From the NCBI GenBank assembly GCA_963971535.1, contig OZ020589.1:75588311-75652310 (forward strand): a DNA stretch of 64,000 bases, given 5' to 3'. The stretch comes from Notolepis coatsorum. Lineage: Eukaryota; Chordata; Actinopteri; Aulopiformes; Paralepididae. The notes under the pieces were generated by a model, which was given only the letters and a program-made list of their open reading frames with translations, did no database searches and was not told the origin of the DNA. A program made the position numbers and the translations under genes. Below are positions 22,509-32,464 of the stretch, piece by piece (within the stretch, counting starts at the first letter, position 1; each line of letters begins with the position of its first letter).

Positions 22509-22851
22509 CAACTACTTGGAGAGATAATTAATATACAACATGGAAACGAGATAAAGAACATGTTTGAGGGGCTGCTGGAGTCAGCTGGACTAACGTAACG
22601 TTACATCTCGACCGGACCACCGCAGACTTTGGTGAGTGCATGCCAATGTGTTCACTGAAACTCAAGTTGATCAACGGATTTTGACTGTACAAAATCTGCC
22701 AGGGAATCTCATAATACTAATCAAACAATATAAATATAGTCCTTTCATGCACAATTGATATCCTAACTATTCTAACGTTGCAATGCTTTGATTGATATCT
22801 TAAACAACGTTGCAAGATGGTTATAATGAAACGCTCCGGCGACATCAAGGC

Positions 22852-23140
22852 TGAATGAATGAATGAATGAATGAATGAATGAATGAATGAATGAATGAAA
22901 ACTTTATTTAACAGATTGCAGAATGGGTACAATACAGTACGGCTCAATACATACAATTGTTAAGGGGATGCAGACCTGAGAAAGACGTTTGTCTTGTTTC
23001 CATCAGGGTCCCCCATTTTCAATTCATATAGACATTTATGACATACACAACATGTACATGACATTTATGGCATAGGGACATATAGGTATTTAGTACTGAT
23101 ACATTTGTGACATAAGCGGTATTCAAATATACAGTACTGT
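22852..23140 (-). mobile_element. LINE-B2: 3' UTR fragment inside hAT-2
   Basis: A GAAT-repeat tail (22,852-22,898) is followed, on the minus strand, by the LINE-B 3' UTR. Similarity to LINE-B1 ends near 23,140 at ACAGTACTGT. No coding part remains. Confidence 0.8.
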
Positions 23141-23332
23141 TACCCCTCGATCCTCCTCGAGGCTGTTCCTTCAACCGGCGCACTTCTTATTATATCGACT
23201 CGGGACAACATTTGTTTGTGTCAGATTTGTGTTTGTATCTAGACCACATTGATTAGCAGAGTTCAGTGATGTGAATGGAAACTGTCAAGTTGATCAACCG
23301 ATTTTGAGTATCTGGGGCATGGGACTCGGGAG

Positions 23333-23371
<39 letters not shown>

Positions 23372-23744
23372 ACTAAATAGTTACTTTTCACAGTAACTCA
23401 TTACTTTTGGGTGTAATTAACTAGTAAAGTAACGAAGTTACTTTGAAATTAAGTAACTAGTAAAGTAACTGAGTTACTATTTTTCAGTAACTAGCACAAC
23501 ACTGTATATGACACACACGACATACAGATAGACCGTACTGCTACATCTATACAGTTATGAAATACCAGATTTGCAAATACAGTACTGTTTGTGATACAAA
23601 AAGTGTCCAGAAAAAGAGTGTACATACATTTGACGTAGAAACTGTACATTGGGGCTGTACATTGTTGGTAGGGGGGGGGGACACTGTACACTGTACATTG
23701 GAAAACTGACAAAGCCATACTTGGTCATTTACTGTACAACTGGG

Positions 23745-24525
23745 TTAGGACATTTGTAGGGGCCAGTTTCGAATTGCAATCTCCCGTAGGTGTTCTTTGA
23801 GAGTGTTTTTGAAAGTGGGTAGTGATTCACATTCCTTTACAGCTTTGGGTAGGGCGTTCCACATTGATGTGGCATAATTGCGAAACGTGTTTAGTCCCTT
23901 GTTTGAGCCGAATCTGGGTTTAACATGATTTGTGAAGCTCCCTCTGGTGTTGTGATCGTGGTATTCACTGACCTTTGGGAAGTATTTTGACATGTACATG
24001 GGTACCTTGGTCGTGTAGTGTATCTTGTAGACCAGGCCCATTGCAAGTTGCTGTCGTCTACTCTAAGCCATCCTAGGTTGTCAAAGTGGGCAGGGGTGAG
24101 GTGGGTTCTAGGAGTCAGGTCAAGCAGTAGTCTGACTAGTTTGTTTTGAGATGTTTGTAATTTGGTTTTTAGTGCCTTTGAGGTGCTTTGGTACCATGAG
24201 GTGCAAGCATAGTCGTAGTACCCTTGAATGAGTGCTCCTGCCGGAGTCCTCAGGGTATTCTTGTTTACCAGAGAGGAGATCCGGTACAAGAATCGAGTTC
24301 GTTGGTTGACTTTTTTTATTACATTGGATGCCATTTTGTCACAGGAAATATTAGCCTCTAGGATGGAACCCAGGTAGGTAATTTCATCTTTCCTTGTGAC
24401 AATATTGTCACCCACTGTAACTGAGAAGCCGTCGGTCTTGCTGAGTTTGCCCATGTGTAATGATAGTTTGTTGTCGGCGAGCCATATGCAGATTTTGCCT
24501 AGTTTCGAGCTGAACTAGTCTCATA

Positions 24526-24540
<15 letters not shown>
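23745..24540 (-). pseudogene. LINE-B1 end of polymerase ORF (frameshifted)
   Basis: Two overlapping frames (24,454-23,891 and 24,041-23,745) hold the region after the reverse transcriptase: a Y-L-G motif, then G-Y-Y-D-Y-A-C-T-S-W, H-N-T-R-G-S and W-N-A-L-P with S-L-P-T-F-K. This string is typical of the C-terminus in CR1/L2-like LINEs of aquatic animals. A frameshift near 24,000 separates the pieces. Confidence 0.7.

Positions 24541-24581
<41 letters not shown>
24528..24581. repeat. (CA)n microsatellite
   Basis: About 26 CA units at the 5' truncation point of LINE-B1. Confidence 0.95.
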
Positions 24582-24583
<2 letters not shown>

Positions 24584-24820
24584 CTCGCATTTACGCATTA
24601 CTTAATTAAGACAACATTTGTTAGTTAAAAAGAAAAGCTAGTTAAAAGCTGAATTAGTATTGATACTTTATATTGTTGAAAGAACATTTTACATATTGTT
24701 CAAAATGCATCAGCTCTAACAATGTTCTCAATAACCAAACACACACATTTTCAAAATACAGTAAACACTGCATTTTAGTTCAACGTTCGTACCTCTCTTG
24801 ACATGCTTACGCCGTAATAT

Positions 24821-25195
24821 ATATATTTTTTTTATCAACTTTTTCTCCCATTTTCTATTTTTCTCCCATCCCAATTTCGTATCGTCCAATTCTACCCTCC
24901 CCTGTCTCGAACGCTGTTAGGCCATGCCTCCCACAAGCCGGCTTCAATGTGGACTAAGCCTTACATCACGTGTCCCCTCCGGTACTCGAGGAAGCAGCAG
25001 TCGCAGCAACCGACCTGTAGGAGTCGCTGTCCACAACGTCCGATCCCCACCCATCAGCTTCCCACCCCCTAATACTGCCAATTGTATTAGTATGAACGAC
25101 CAGCCAAGCTGATAGCAATGCGGAGAGCTGGGCTCGAACCCAGCGTCTCCTGCATTGGTGGTGAGCGCCTTGCCCACTGCACCACCTAGCCGCCC
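24821..25195 (-). mobile_element. tRNA-derived SINE with 13-bp target duplication
   Basis: On the minus strand it starts GGGCGGCTAGGTGGTGCAG (A-box region). About 50 bases on it has GGGTTCGAGCCC, a good B box, then a tRNA-unrelated body and an AT-rich tail at 24,821. The 13-mer TACGCCGTAATAT flanks it exactly (24,808-24,820 and 25,196-25,208). It is a non-coding element transcribed by pol III and mobilised by a partner LINE. I do not know the family name. Confidence 0.88.
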
Positions 25196-25312
25196 TACGC
25201 CGTAATATTTGATGTTTTATTTTATGATGATATTTTGTATGTACTTCAATATTGCTTTGGCAACATGTAGAAGTATGTCATGCCAATAAAGCCATTTAAA
25301 TTGAATTGAGAG

Positions 25313-25352
25313 AGGAAAGGAGAGAGAGAAAGAGAGGAGAAAGAGAGAAAGG

Positions 25353-25448
<96 letters not shown>
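25313..25448. repeat. (GA)n microsatellite
   Basis: An imperfect GA-rich start becomes about 46 uninterrupted GA units. Ser/Leu-rich frames on the other strand are translations of the repeat. Confidence 0.95.
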
Positions 25449-25450
<2 letters not shown>

Positions 25451-25955
25451 TAGCTGTTCTCTGATATTTTCGGACATTTCGTTGATGCGTCACTCGACAC
25501 TTCGAGCTGACATGGGGATATCTTTTATCCTTGATTTGATTGTCTCTTTGTTTGGCAAGCCTTCAACATAAGTACACACAGCACGGTCCTTCTGACACAC
25601 AAACCTGTAGTAAGTAGTCTGTCCACGAGGGCTGGAATGCCGTACTGTATTGTACCCATTCTGCAATCTGTTCCCATTCTCCGCCGGGCATTGTACCCGT
25701 CCTAAACCATCCTCTGCCAGCTCTATTTGTCTATGGAGATGTTCACCTTCTTTGCAGGGCTATAACTTTTTAAATTGTATTGCTAAATTGACATTACTAT
25801 GGCCCATTCAACATCAATTATCTATCGTTCAGGATGTAGGAACGTTTTACTTTTTCATTCACACATTCATACAAAAATACGGTCTAGAGTATAAATATGT
25901 TTTTATCGTTTTCTGCAGTATTTCATAGAATGTGAGATATAGCCATAAATGCATA
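25449..25955. other. unassigned; contains a scrap of LINE-B 3' end
   Basis: About 32 bases at 25,640-25,671 match the LINE-B terminal sequence ending CCATTCTGCAATCTGTT without a tail. Nothing else is recognised. Confidence 0.4.
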
Positions 25956-25963
25956 TATTAGAC

Positions 25964-26290
25964 CAGGGGTGCCCAACCTTTTTTGAACCAAGATCTACTT
26001 TTTTATTTACCACCTAGCCCGAGAGCTACCAGCCAAAATTGTATATTGTAAGCCGTCATTTGAGGCTTTATAAAAGCAGCATAATGAACACAAATCTGTC
26101 AGTGCCGAGTCCGACCTCATCTTAAATAACAAACAGCATTGCTTGTTGTAGTTAACAAGGAGAGGAAGAGTTGATTTAGCAAAAAAAAAAATTATAATTT
26201 TTTTAATAATCGAATTTTATTAATCAAGATCGACTTGAAATCAGCCTGCGATCTACCTGTCGATCGCGATCGACTGGTTGGGCACCACTG
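25964..26290. mobile_element. hAT-3: 327-bp hAT MITE
   Basis: Inverted ends CAGGGGTGCCCAACC and GGTTGGGCACCACTG are flanked by an exact 8-bp duplication TATTAGAC (25,956-25,963 and 26,291-26,298). The ends resemble those of vertebrate Charlie-type hAT elements. It has no coding capacity. Confidence 0.93.
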
Positions 26291-26298
26291 TATTAGAC

Positions 26299-26880
26299 CA
26301 TCAAATGCAGTTTTATACCGATCGACGCCTGATTAAAAATGTCAACTGTACACGGTCCTAGACGTTATGACTCATCATGCGCGGATGAACGGAGGGGGGG
26401 GGGGGGGGGGGGGGGGTCGTTTATAATTCAATGACCGACGTTAAATGATTCATGTAGTATGGGTGATATATTGATCAGAGCAGTTTGTATCGAAAATGGT
26501 AAAGAAAAACGCTGAAACTCACCCCAGTCTCCTCGTAGATCGCTATTATGGGATGTTGATCGATGCGATCCATTGCCGGGTTGTATATTACTAATACACG
26601 TCCAAATAATGTTGTTTATTGAGTTATGGCAACGGATCGATATCCACAGTGTCTGGATTGAGCCCCGGTTTGGCAACTCGTCGACAAGGTGGTGGTATTG
26701 AAGCGTTGCAGAGTTGAGCGGAGTCCTACAGCACCTGCCAAGACTCCGGGGGTGAAATGTGAATACCATGACGAAAATATGAAATATTGATCTCAAAGAC
26801 GCCTTACGGCGTCATTGGCAGATTACGCATGGCGGAGAATGACGTGTTAACAAGTCATTGGCGAGCAATGGGTTACAATT
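26299..26880. other. unassigned; poly-G tract at 26,393-26,416
   Basis: The only open stretch (26,796-26,428, minus) has no recognisable motif and is treated as chance. The G run is a possible assembly weak point. Confidence 0.4.
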
Positions 26881-27055
26881 TTCATTCAATCAATCAATCT
26901 GCACGGTGATTGATTGAATGAAAGTTTTATTAACAGATTGCAGAATGGGTACAATACAGTACGGCTCAATACACACAATTGTTAAGGGGGTGCAGACCAG
27001 AGAAAGACTTTCATCTTGTTTACATCAGGGTCCCCCATTTTCAATTCATAATGAA
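26881..27055 (-). mobile_element. LINE-B3: 3' UTR fragment with inverted tail
   Basis: From about 26,909 to 27,048 the minus strand is LINE-B 3' UTR ending in TCAATCAAT. Immediately to the left, 26,883-26,902 is an inverted copy of the tail motif, giving a 16-bp stem around an 8-base loop. Confidence 0.75.
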
Positions 27056-27285
27056 TTGTAAGTAAGGGTGCAACTTGCTCCGTGCAATCCATTCTTTGTG
27101 GATCTAGCCCTTAGTTTTGAAACAGCACTGTGCAATATTACACCTACTGTAGACCTCAGTATATTTTTACTGTATTTATTTACTGTATATTGTATATATC
27201 TCTCCATTTATCAAACTCAGCCCATGCTTGAGCATTAGCATCTGCAGCTAATGTATCTGTCTCCATTATCATACCCCATAGTCCT

Positions 27286-29960
27286 TTAGCTTTTAGCAAG
27301 TGCTCCATCTGAAACTTCCAGTTGCCCAGTTCTCTGGTCCGCTCTCTCTAGAAAGGACATTAGGGTCTGGCCATCAAACAAGTCGCCAAGGTTAGTTATG
27401 CCCTGCGTATGCCAGGTCTTGAAGCCGCCGCCAATTTGGTCTGTCTTAAAGTCAGGATTGCCTACGATCGGGGTAAGAGGAGAGGTCAGCTTAGCTCGGC
27501 CCTCCACCTTACGGACAGTCTTCCAGGCCTTGACGGAGCATAGTGTGATGGGGTTAGAGCATATTTTCCTAACAGACTTAAAGTCTTTGATAAATAGTAG
27601 GTTCCAGAGGGGGGACTTAGATTGCGAGGATTCAATGTCTAGCCAGATTGATAGTGGGTCTGATCTGAACCAACCGACAAGTACTCTAAGGTGTGCTGCT
27701 AGTTGGTAATGTCTTATATTAGGTAGGTCTAGACCCCCATCTTCACCATCCATCTGTAATTTGGCCATTTTCAGACGCGGTTTCTTCCCATTCCAAATGA
27801 ATGAGCTTAGCCAGCCTTCTAGCACCTTGATATCCTTGTTTGTCAGCAGCACTGGAATCATTTGGAGAGGGTATAATAGTCTGGGGAGTACGTTCATTTT
27901 GACGAGGGCTATCCTACCCAGCCAGGAGATTGGTAAAGGGGCCCATCTAACTAAGTCTGCCATTATGGTGTCTAAAAGGGGGGGAAAGTTGGCCTTAAAC
28001 AATGTATCATAGGTGGGTGTCACAAATACTCCTAAGTAAACAAAGCCGGAGGGCGACCAGCGAAATGGGAAGGGCTCGGGCAGGATCGGAATGGATTTAA
28101 GTGTCCCAAGTGGCATTGCTTCGGATTTGGAAAAGTTAATTTTGTACCCCGAGAAGGTTCCGAATGTGGAAATCATGCGGGTTAGACATGGAATGGAAGA
28201 GTCAGGTTTAGATATAAAGATCAGTACGTTGTCCGCATAAAGAGAGATTTTGTGCTCCCTCTCGCCCACCCTAATACCTGAGATCGCAGCTGACTGCCTT
28301 ATGGCCTGAGCGAGTGGTTCTATGGCCATGTCAAATAGTAAAGGGCTAATAGGGTCTCCCTGGGGGTTCCCCCATTGTAGAGGAAAGCTGTTAGACCTAA
28401 GCCTGTTAGTCAGAACCGCCGTCATCCGTGAGTTGTAAAGAAACTTGACCCAGTCAATAAAAGTGTTTCCTAGGCCAAATTCAGCGAGGATTAGAAACAA
28501 ATACGGCCATTCTACACGGTCGAATGCTTTCTCCACGTCGAGAGACAGAACCACCGCGGGCGGGGTGGTCTATCTCACGAGTCATTTGGATGATATTAAG
28601 GAGCCATCTCATGTTGTCGGTAGAGTTCTTACCCTTAATAAAAACCAGTCTGATCTTTGTTAATAATGAAAGGGAGCACTTTTTCTAGGTGCATGGACAG
28701 GATCTTGGAGAGCAATTTTTGGTCCGAATTAAGTAGGGCTATAGGCCTATAGGAGGCGCACTTTTCAGGGCATTTACCCTTTTTAAGGAGAAGGCAAATA
28801 TTAGCCTCCCGTAGGGACTGGGGTAATATCCCAACCTCAAAGGACCTGACCCCGTTTGAGTCCGAGATTGAGGCTATTACTTGGGTGTCAGCCCTCTTTT
28901 TTGCCAAGTTAGCTAGGCACCTGCCAGGCTTGTCACCGTGTTCGTACATTCTCTGTCTGCCAAATTTAAGAGAGTATTCGGCGTCCTGCATCAGAAGAGT
29001 GTTTAACGCAGTTCTGGTGGCCGTAAGCTCTATAAGCACAGCCGGGGCTGGGTTTGAAACATGTTGATTCTCAAGGTCGGCTAGTTTGGATTCAAGAAGT
29101 TTGCATTGTTAATTTTTCTTGCATTTCTTGGATGATACGTAAGACATAATCAGTCCGCGAGAAAATACCTTGGATGTTTCCCAGAGCAGAGACGGGTTAT
29201 CCGTAGAATGTGAGTTAATTGAGTCGAAAATTTTTAATTCCGATTCGAACAGCGCCCTCTCTTCTGACAAGGAGTAGACCAGATATATAGGGGCGTGATC
29301 CGATAAAACAATACTTCCGATTGTGCAGGACGATACCAGAAAGAGCTTAGAGGAAGGGATGAAGAAATAGTCTATTATACTGTTGCTCTTATGTGGGCCG
29401 CTAAAAAAGGTGAACTTCAGTTCGGATGGGCAAAGGGTTCTCCAGACATCTGAGAATCCAATGTCTGTACATAGAGAGGATATCATTTTTGCTTGCCTAT
29501 AGGGGGGAGCCGAACTGGGTGGGAGTTTGTCAAGAGACGGTATAAGGTGACAGTTAAAGTCTCCGCCCACAAAAGCATTCTCAGAGGCCAGGCCATTAAA
29601 TTCAGTAAATACTTTGGATAGAAAGTCAGGGGAGTAGCCTGGGGGACAGTATACATTCATAAATGTCATTTATTTACCCTTAAAAACCCCTTTGATAATC
29701 ACATAGCGACCGTGGCTATCTAAAGAGGAAGTTATGAGTCTAAAGGGCAGATTTTTATTGATCAGTATGGCCACTCCCCTACTAAATATAGAATAGTTTG
29801 TGGCGAAGACCTGTCCCACCCAACTCTTTTGGAGTTTAGCGGCGTCGTTGGGTCCCATATGGGTTTCTTGTAATAAAGCAATAGAAACATTCTCCTTCTT
29901 TAAAAAGTTCAGAATCGCCTTCCTTTTCACTAGTTTCTGAAGACCTCAAACATTCCAGGA
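27286..29960 (-). pseudogene. L1-B1 ORF2: endonuclease and reverse transcriptase (inactive)
   Basis: The endonuclease is in two frames: 29,930-29,670, with A-L-L-Q-E-T-H-M, and 29,669-29,109, with G-G-D-F-N-C-H and the terminal S-D-H-A-P. A linker frame follows (29,039-28,635), with Y-R-P-I-A-L-L-N and D-Q-T-G-F. The polymerase frame is 28,554-27,286, with L-D-V-E-K-A-F-D-R-V, N-P-Q-G-D-P-I-S-P and Y-A-D-N-V-L-I-F near 28,230. Y-A-D-N replaces the catalytic Y-A-D-D, so one metal-binding aspartate is lost. Frameshifts lie near 29,670, 29,100 and 28,600. Confidence 0.8.
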
Positions 29961-31019
29961 GCAGAGCTTAAAGCTCTCAGAGTTAGCCATAGCCATAGAA
30001 TATTAGGGGGTGTGTAGACAGGGCAGACCTAAAAAGGCCTGTGGGCACACCAAATTCACCTATTTTAACCACTAAGCATATGTACCTAGAGCCATACATA
30101 AAAAAATATTTTCAGTAGTAGACATGTGTCCTGAGCCATACATAAAACATACATAAAAAACATATAAAGGTGCGGGACCGGTGGGCCTTTCCCCAACAAC
30201 ACAGGGACTCACCATAGGGCCTAAAACCATCAAACCTACCATAAGTAGATTACTCTCTCAGTGGCTGCTTGCCACACTCCCAAACATAAACAAAAAAAAA
30301 GAAAAAGCCTCAAAACGTAGAGTAAATGGAAAAGTTCACATTAAACCGTATAAGAACATGGCTAGGTTTAGACAAGAGACCTAGAACAGGAACCATAGCA
30401 AGAGAAAAAAAGGGGGGGGGGGGGGAAATGACCTGTGTACTGCATGATAAACGTGTGCAGTACATCCACCAGGCCGGAAGAGGGCGATACTGCTGACAGG
30501 TCCGTTGTTTCCTATGGTTCACACAGAGTAGCTTGCTGCCTTGTCATAGCGCAATTAGACCGCCGTGTCAGGAGAGCTGTGCTAAAGTTGGTCTGACATT
30601 TTAGCGGCCTAGCAGGTCAACAGCAGATGATGACGCCTCTGGCCGCAAACGTGACCATTTGCCATGTGTGTGATTAGCAGAGTGTAGCTGGAAGAGCGTG
30701 GCTGATGGATCCCTGAGACCCCAGTCCGAAAAAATATGTACACACACACAAAAAATAAAAAAATAAATGCATCACGGAGGCATTAAGCCAAGTCGTGACG
30801 AGGCTTAAGTGACACGCATAGAAGTCCTAGGTCATTTAAACAAAGCTAGCGCTTAGCTCCCCGGCATATAGGGGATGTAAAAAACAAACAAAAAAATAAA
30901 GTGGCATTATGTAATAGTTATACAAAACAGACCAGGCCAACCCCCCCCCCCCCCCCCCCTTAAGTCAGACGCAGAGAAAAATAAAGCATTTAGGCGACAC
31001 CTAACGTCACACATTAGGA

Positions 31020-31663
31020 CTGGTTTCCCTCTGTATTCCAGCGTTCCCATCCTCTTCCATGCCTTCCAGATAATCCTCTCTTTTATTTGACAGTGATGTA
31101 GGCGAGCAATAACCGCTCTAGGCCTGGAACCGGGTGCTGGCTTGGCAGTAAGGGCCCTGTGACACCGGTCCAGTTCGGGTGGCGTAGGGAGGACCTCCTT
31201 CCCCAGAATTTCAACCAGTACCTCCGCAAAAAAGTCACTGGGCCGGTCGCTATGAACGGACTCATCCAGTCCTAATATGTGAATGTTAGACCGGTGACTC
31301 CGGGACTCGACGTTAGTTAGCTTAGCCTTTAGCTTGTCATTGCTATCTTCTAGCGCCGTACACTATAGCCTCTAGCTCGTCCACCCTGTCAGTCCAAGTA
31401 TTCAAGCCATCTTCCACGGAGGTCAGACGCTCGGCATGGTCGTTAACCGACATCCAGAGGCTGTCGAGTTTGGTTTCAAGCGAGGCAGCGGACGCTCTGA
31501 TTTCGTTGGTTAAGGACTGCCTGAGCTCCTCAATTAGCCCAGCAATGGCGGTTATATCAGCGGGAGCGTCGTCCTTCTTGGATTCATTTCTCAGTTGTCT
31601 TGTCGCCATTATGGTTTTTGCAGCCAAAATAAATAGGTAGAAACATAAAGGGGGTATATACAA
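31020..31663 (-). pseudogene. L1-B1 ORF1 relic
   Basis: A start M-A-T-R-Q-L-R-N-E-S near 31,609 is followed by a coiled coil and a V-E-D-G-L-N heptad region. After a frameshift near 31,360 come the L1 ORF1 RRM-like residues S-H-R-S-N-I-H-I-L-G-L and P-P-E-L-D-R-C-H-R-A. The C-terminus is cut near 31,020. Confidence 0.7.
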
Positions 31664-31775
31664 AAAGGTTTAACCGAGTTGAAAATATAAAAAGAGGCTT
31701 TTAGGACTAAATATAAAAACACGGGAGTCACATCGTAGCAATGAGCGACTACTCCATCCTCGACCCGGAACCGGA

Positions 31776-32099
31776 ACCCACATGCAAATACTTGAATTAA
31801 TATGAATGAATAATTTCATGCCATGGGGCAACTTGATAGAGTGATACAATTAATTTAGTTTATTATTAATTGAATTTATTGAGTGATAAAACACTTTAAA
31901 ATACTTGTACAGCACTACAATGGCTGCTCTGCTTCTGGTCTCCAGTCCAGTGGCCTTGCTGGCTATTGGGCTCTTAGACAAATGTTATTCTTAGAACAAT
32001 AGACCCGTTACTGATATTGGGAGTTGTGCCTATAATTTACTATTTCGCTCTGACCTGGTGAATGACCTACAATGGCTAACATGTTTTAGGTTTGTTAAT
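31776..32099. other. unassigned AT-rich sequence
   Basis: It lies between L1-B1 and the chromovirus. Part may be LTR, but no boundary could be placed. Confidence 0.35.
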
Positions 32100-32464
32100 A
32101 GTAGACAGCCCTTGGGTGAACAATTATTGTTGTAATTAGGAATCTCTTTTGTAATGTCTATCAATATAATAAAAATGTTATTTCTGTTTTAATTTCATTT
32201 ATTCTATTTTATCTCTATTATCTTGTCATTGTCGTTAAATAGGAACATACTGAACATTCCACGCTGTCAATAAGTGACAGCAGTCTGTCAACCAATGACA
32301 GCACCCAGGTGTGACAGACAATTAGTGATGACAGCAATCAGTGGTGACATACAAGGTGAACCCATAACAACAGGAGTGACCCAGGTAGACAGTGGGATAC
32401 TATCCTAAGGAGGATAGTCTCCCGAACGTTACAGTATCCCCCCCCGACGAACGGCACCTGACGT

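Larger units (their letters stand above)
22063..23504. mobile_element. hAT-2: non-autonomous hAT element with long internal palindrome
   Basis: Ends are CAGTGTTGGGACTA and, reversed, CAGTGTTGTGCTAG. Subterminal regions are packed with GTTAC/GTAAC motifs. Flanking 8-mers ATAATGAC (22,055-22,062) and TATATGAC (23,505-23,512) are an imperfect target duplication. There is no transposase frame. It contains the palindrome at 22,177-22,508, a poly-T run (about 23,338-23,367) and an inserted LINE-B2 fragment. A roughly 30-base segment starting TCAAGTTGATCAAC is repeated at about 22,663 and 23,284. Confidence 0.8.
21898..24590 (-). mobile_element. LINE-B1: 5'-truncated CR1/L2-like LINE, split by hAT-2
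   Basis: On the minus strand the element runs from near 24,590 through the end of its polymerase ORF to a 3' UTR and a TGAT/TCAA-type tail at 21,898-21,920. The 3' UTR (start near GGGGGACCCTGATG, end CAATCTGTTAATA) recurs in LINE-B2 to LINE-B5, which defines the family. hAT-2 (22,063-23,504) interrupts the 3' UTR; sequence on both sides aligns with the uninterrupted LINE-B2. Confidence 0.8.
27190..31775 (-). mobile_element. L1-B1: decayed L1-type LINE of a second lineage
   Basis: Minus-strand order is ORF1 (31,663-about 31,020), a non-coding stretch with a poly-C run (30,941-30,960), then ORF2 with endonuclease and reverse transcriptase (about 29,960-27,286). The proteins differ clearly from L1-A. 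The ends are approximate and no target duplication was found. Several frameshifts and an altered catalytic motif make it inactive. Confidence 0.75.

Noticed and set aside
25650..25928. 92-residue plus-strand frame after the GA repeat
   Set aside because: It begins in a scrap of LINE-B 3' end and has no recognisable domain.
26428..26796. 122-residue minus-strand frame
   Set aside because: No motif, no homolog recognised and no neighbouring exon signals.
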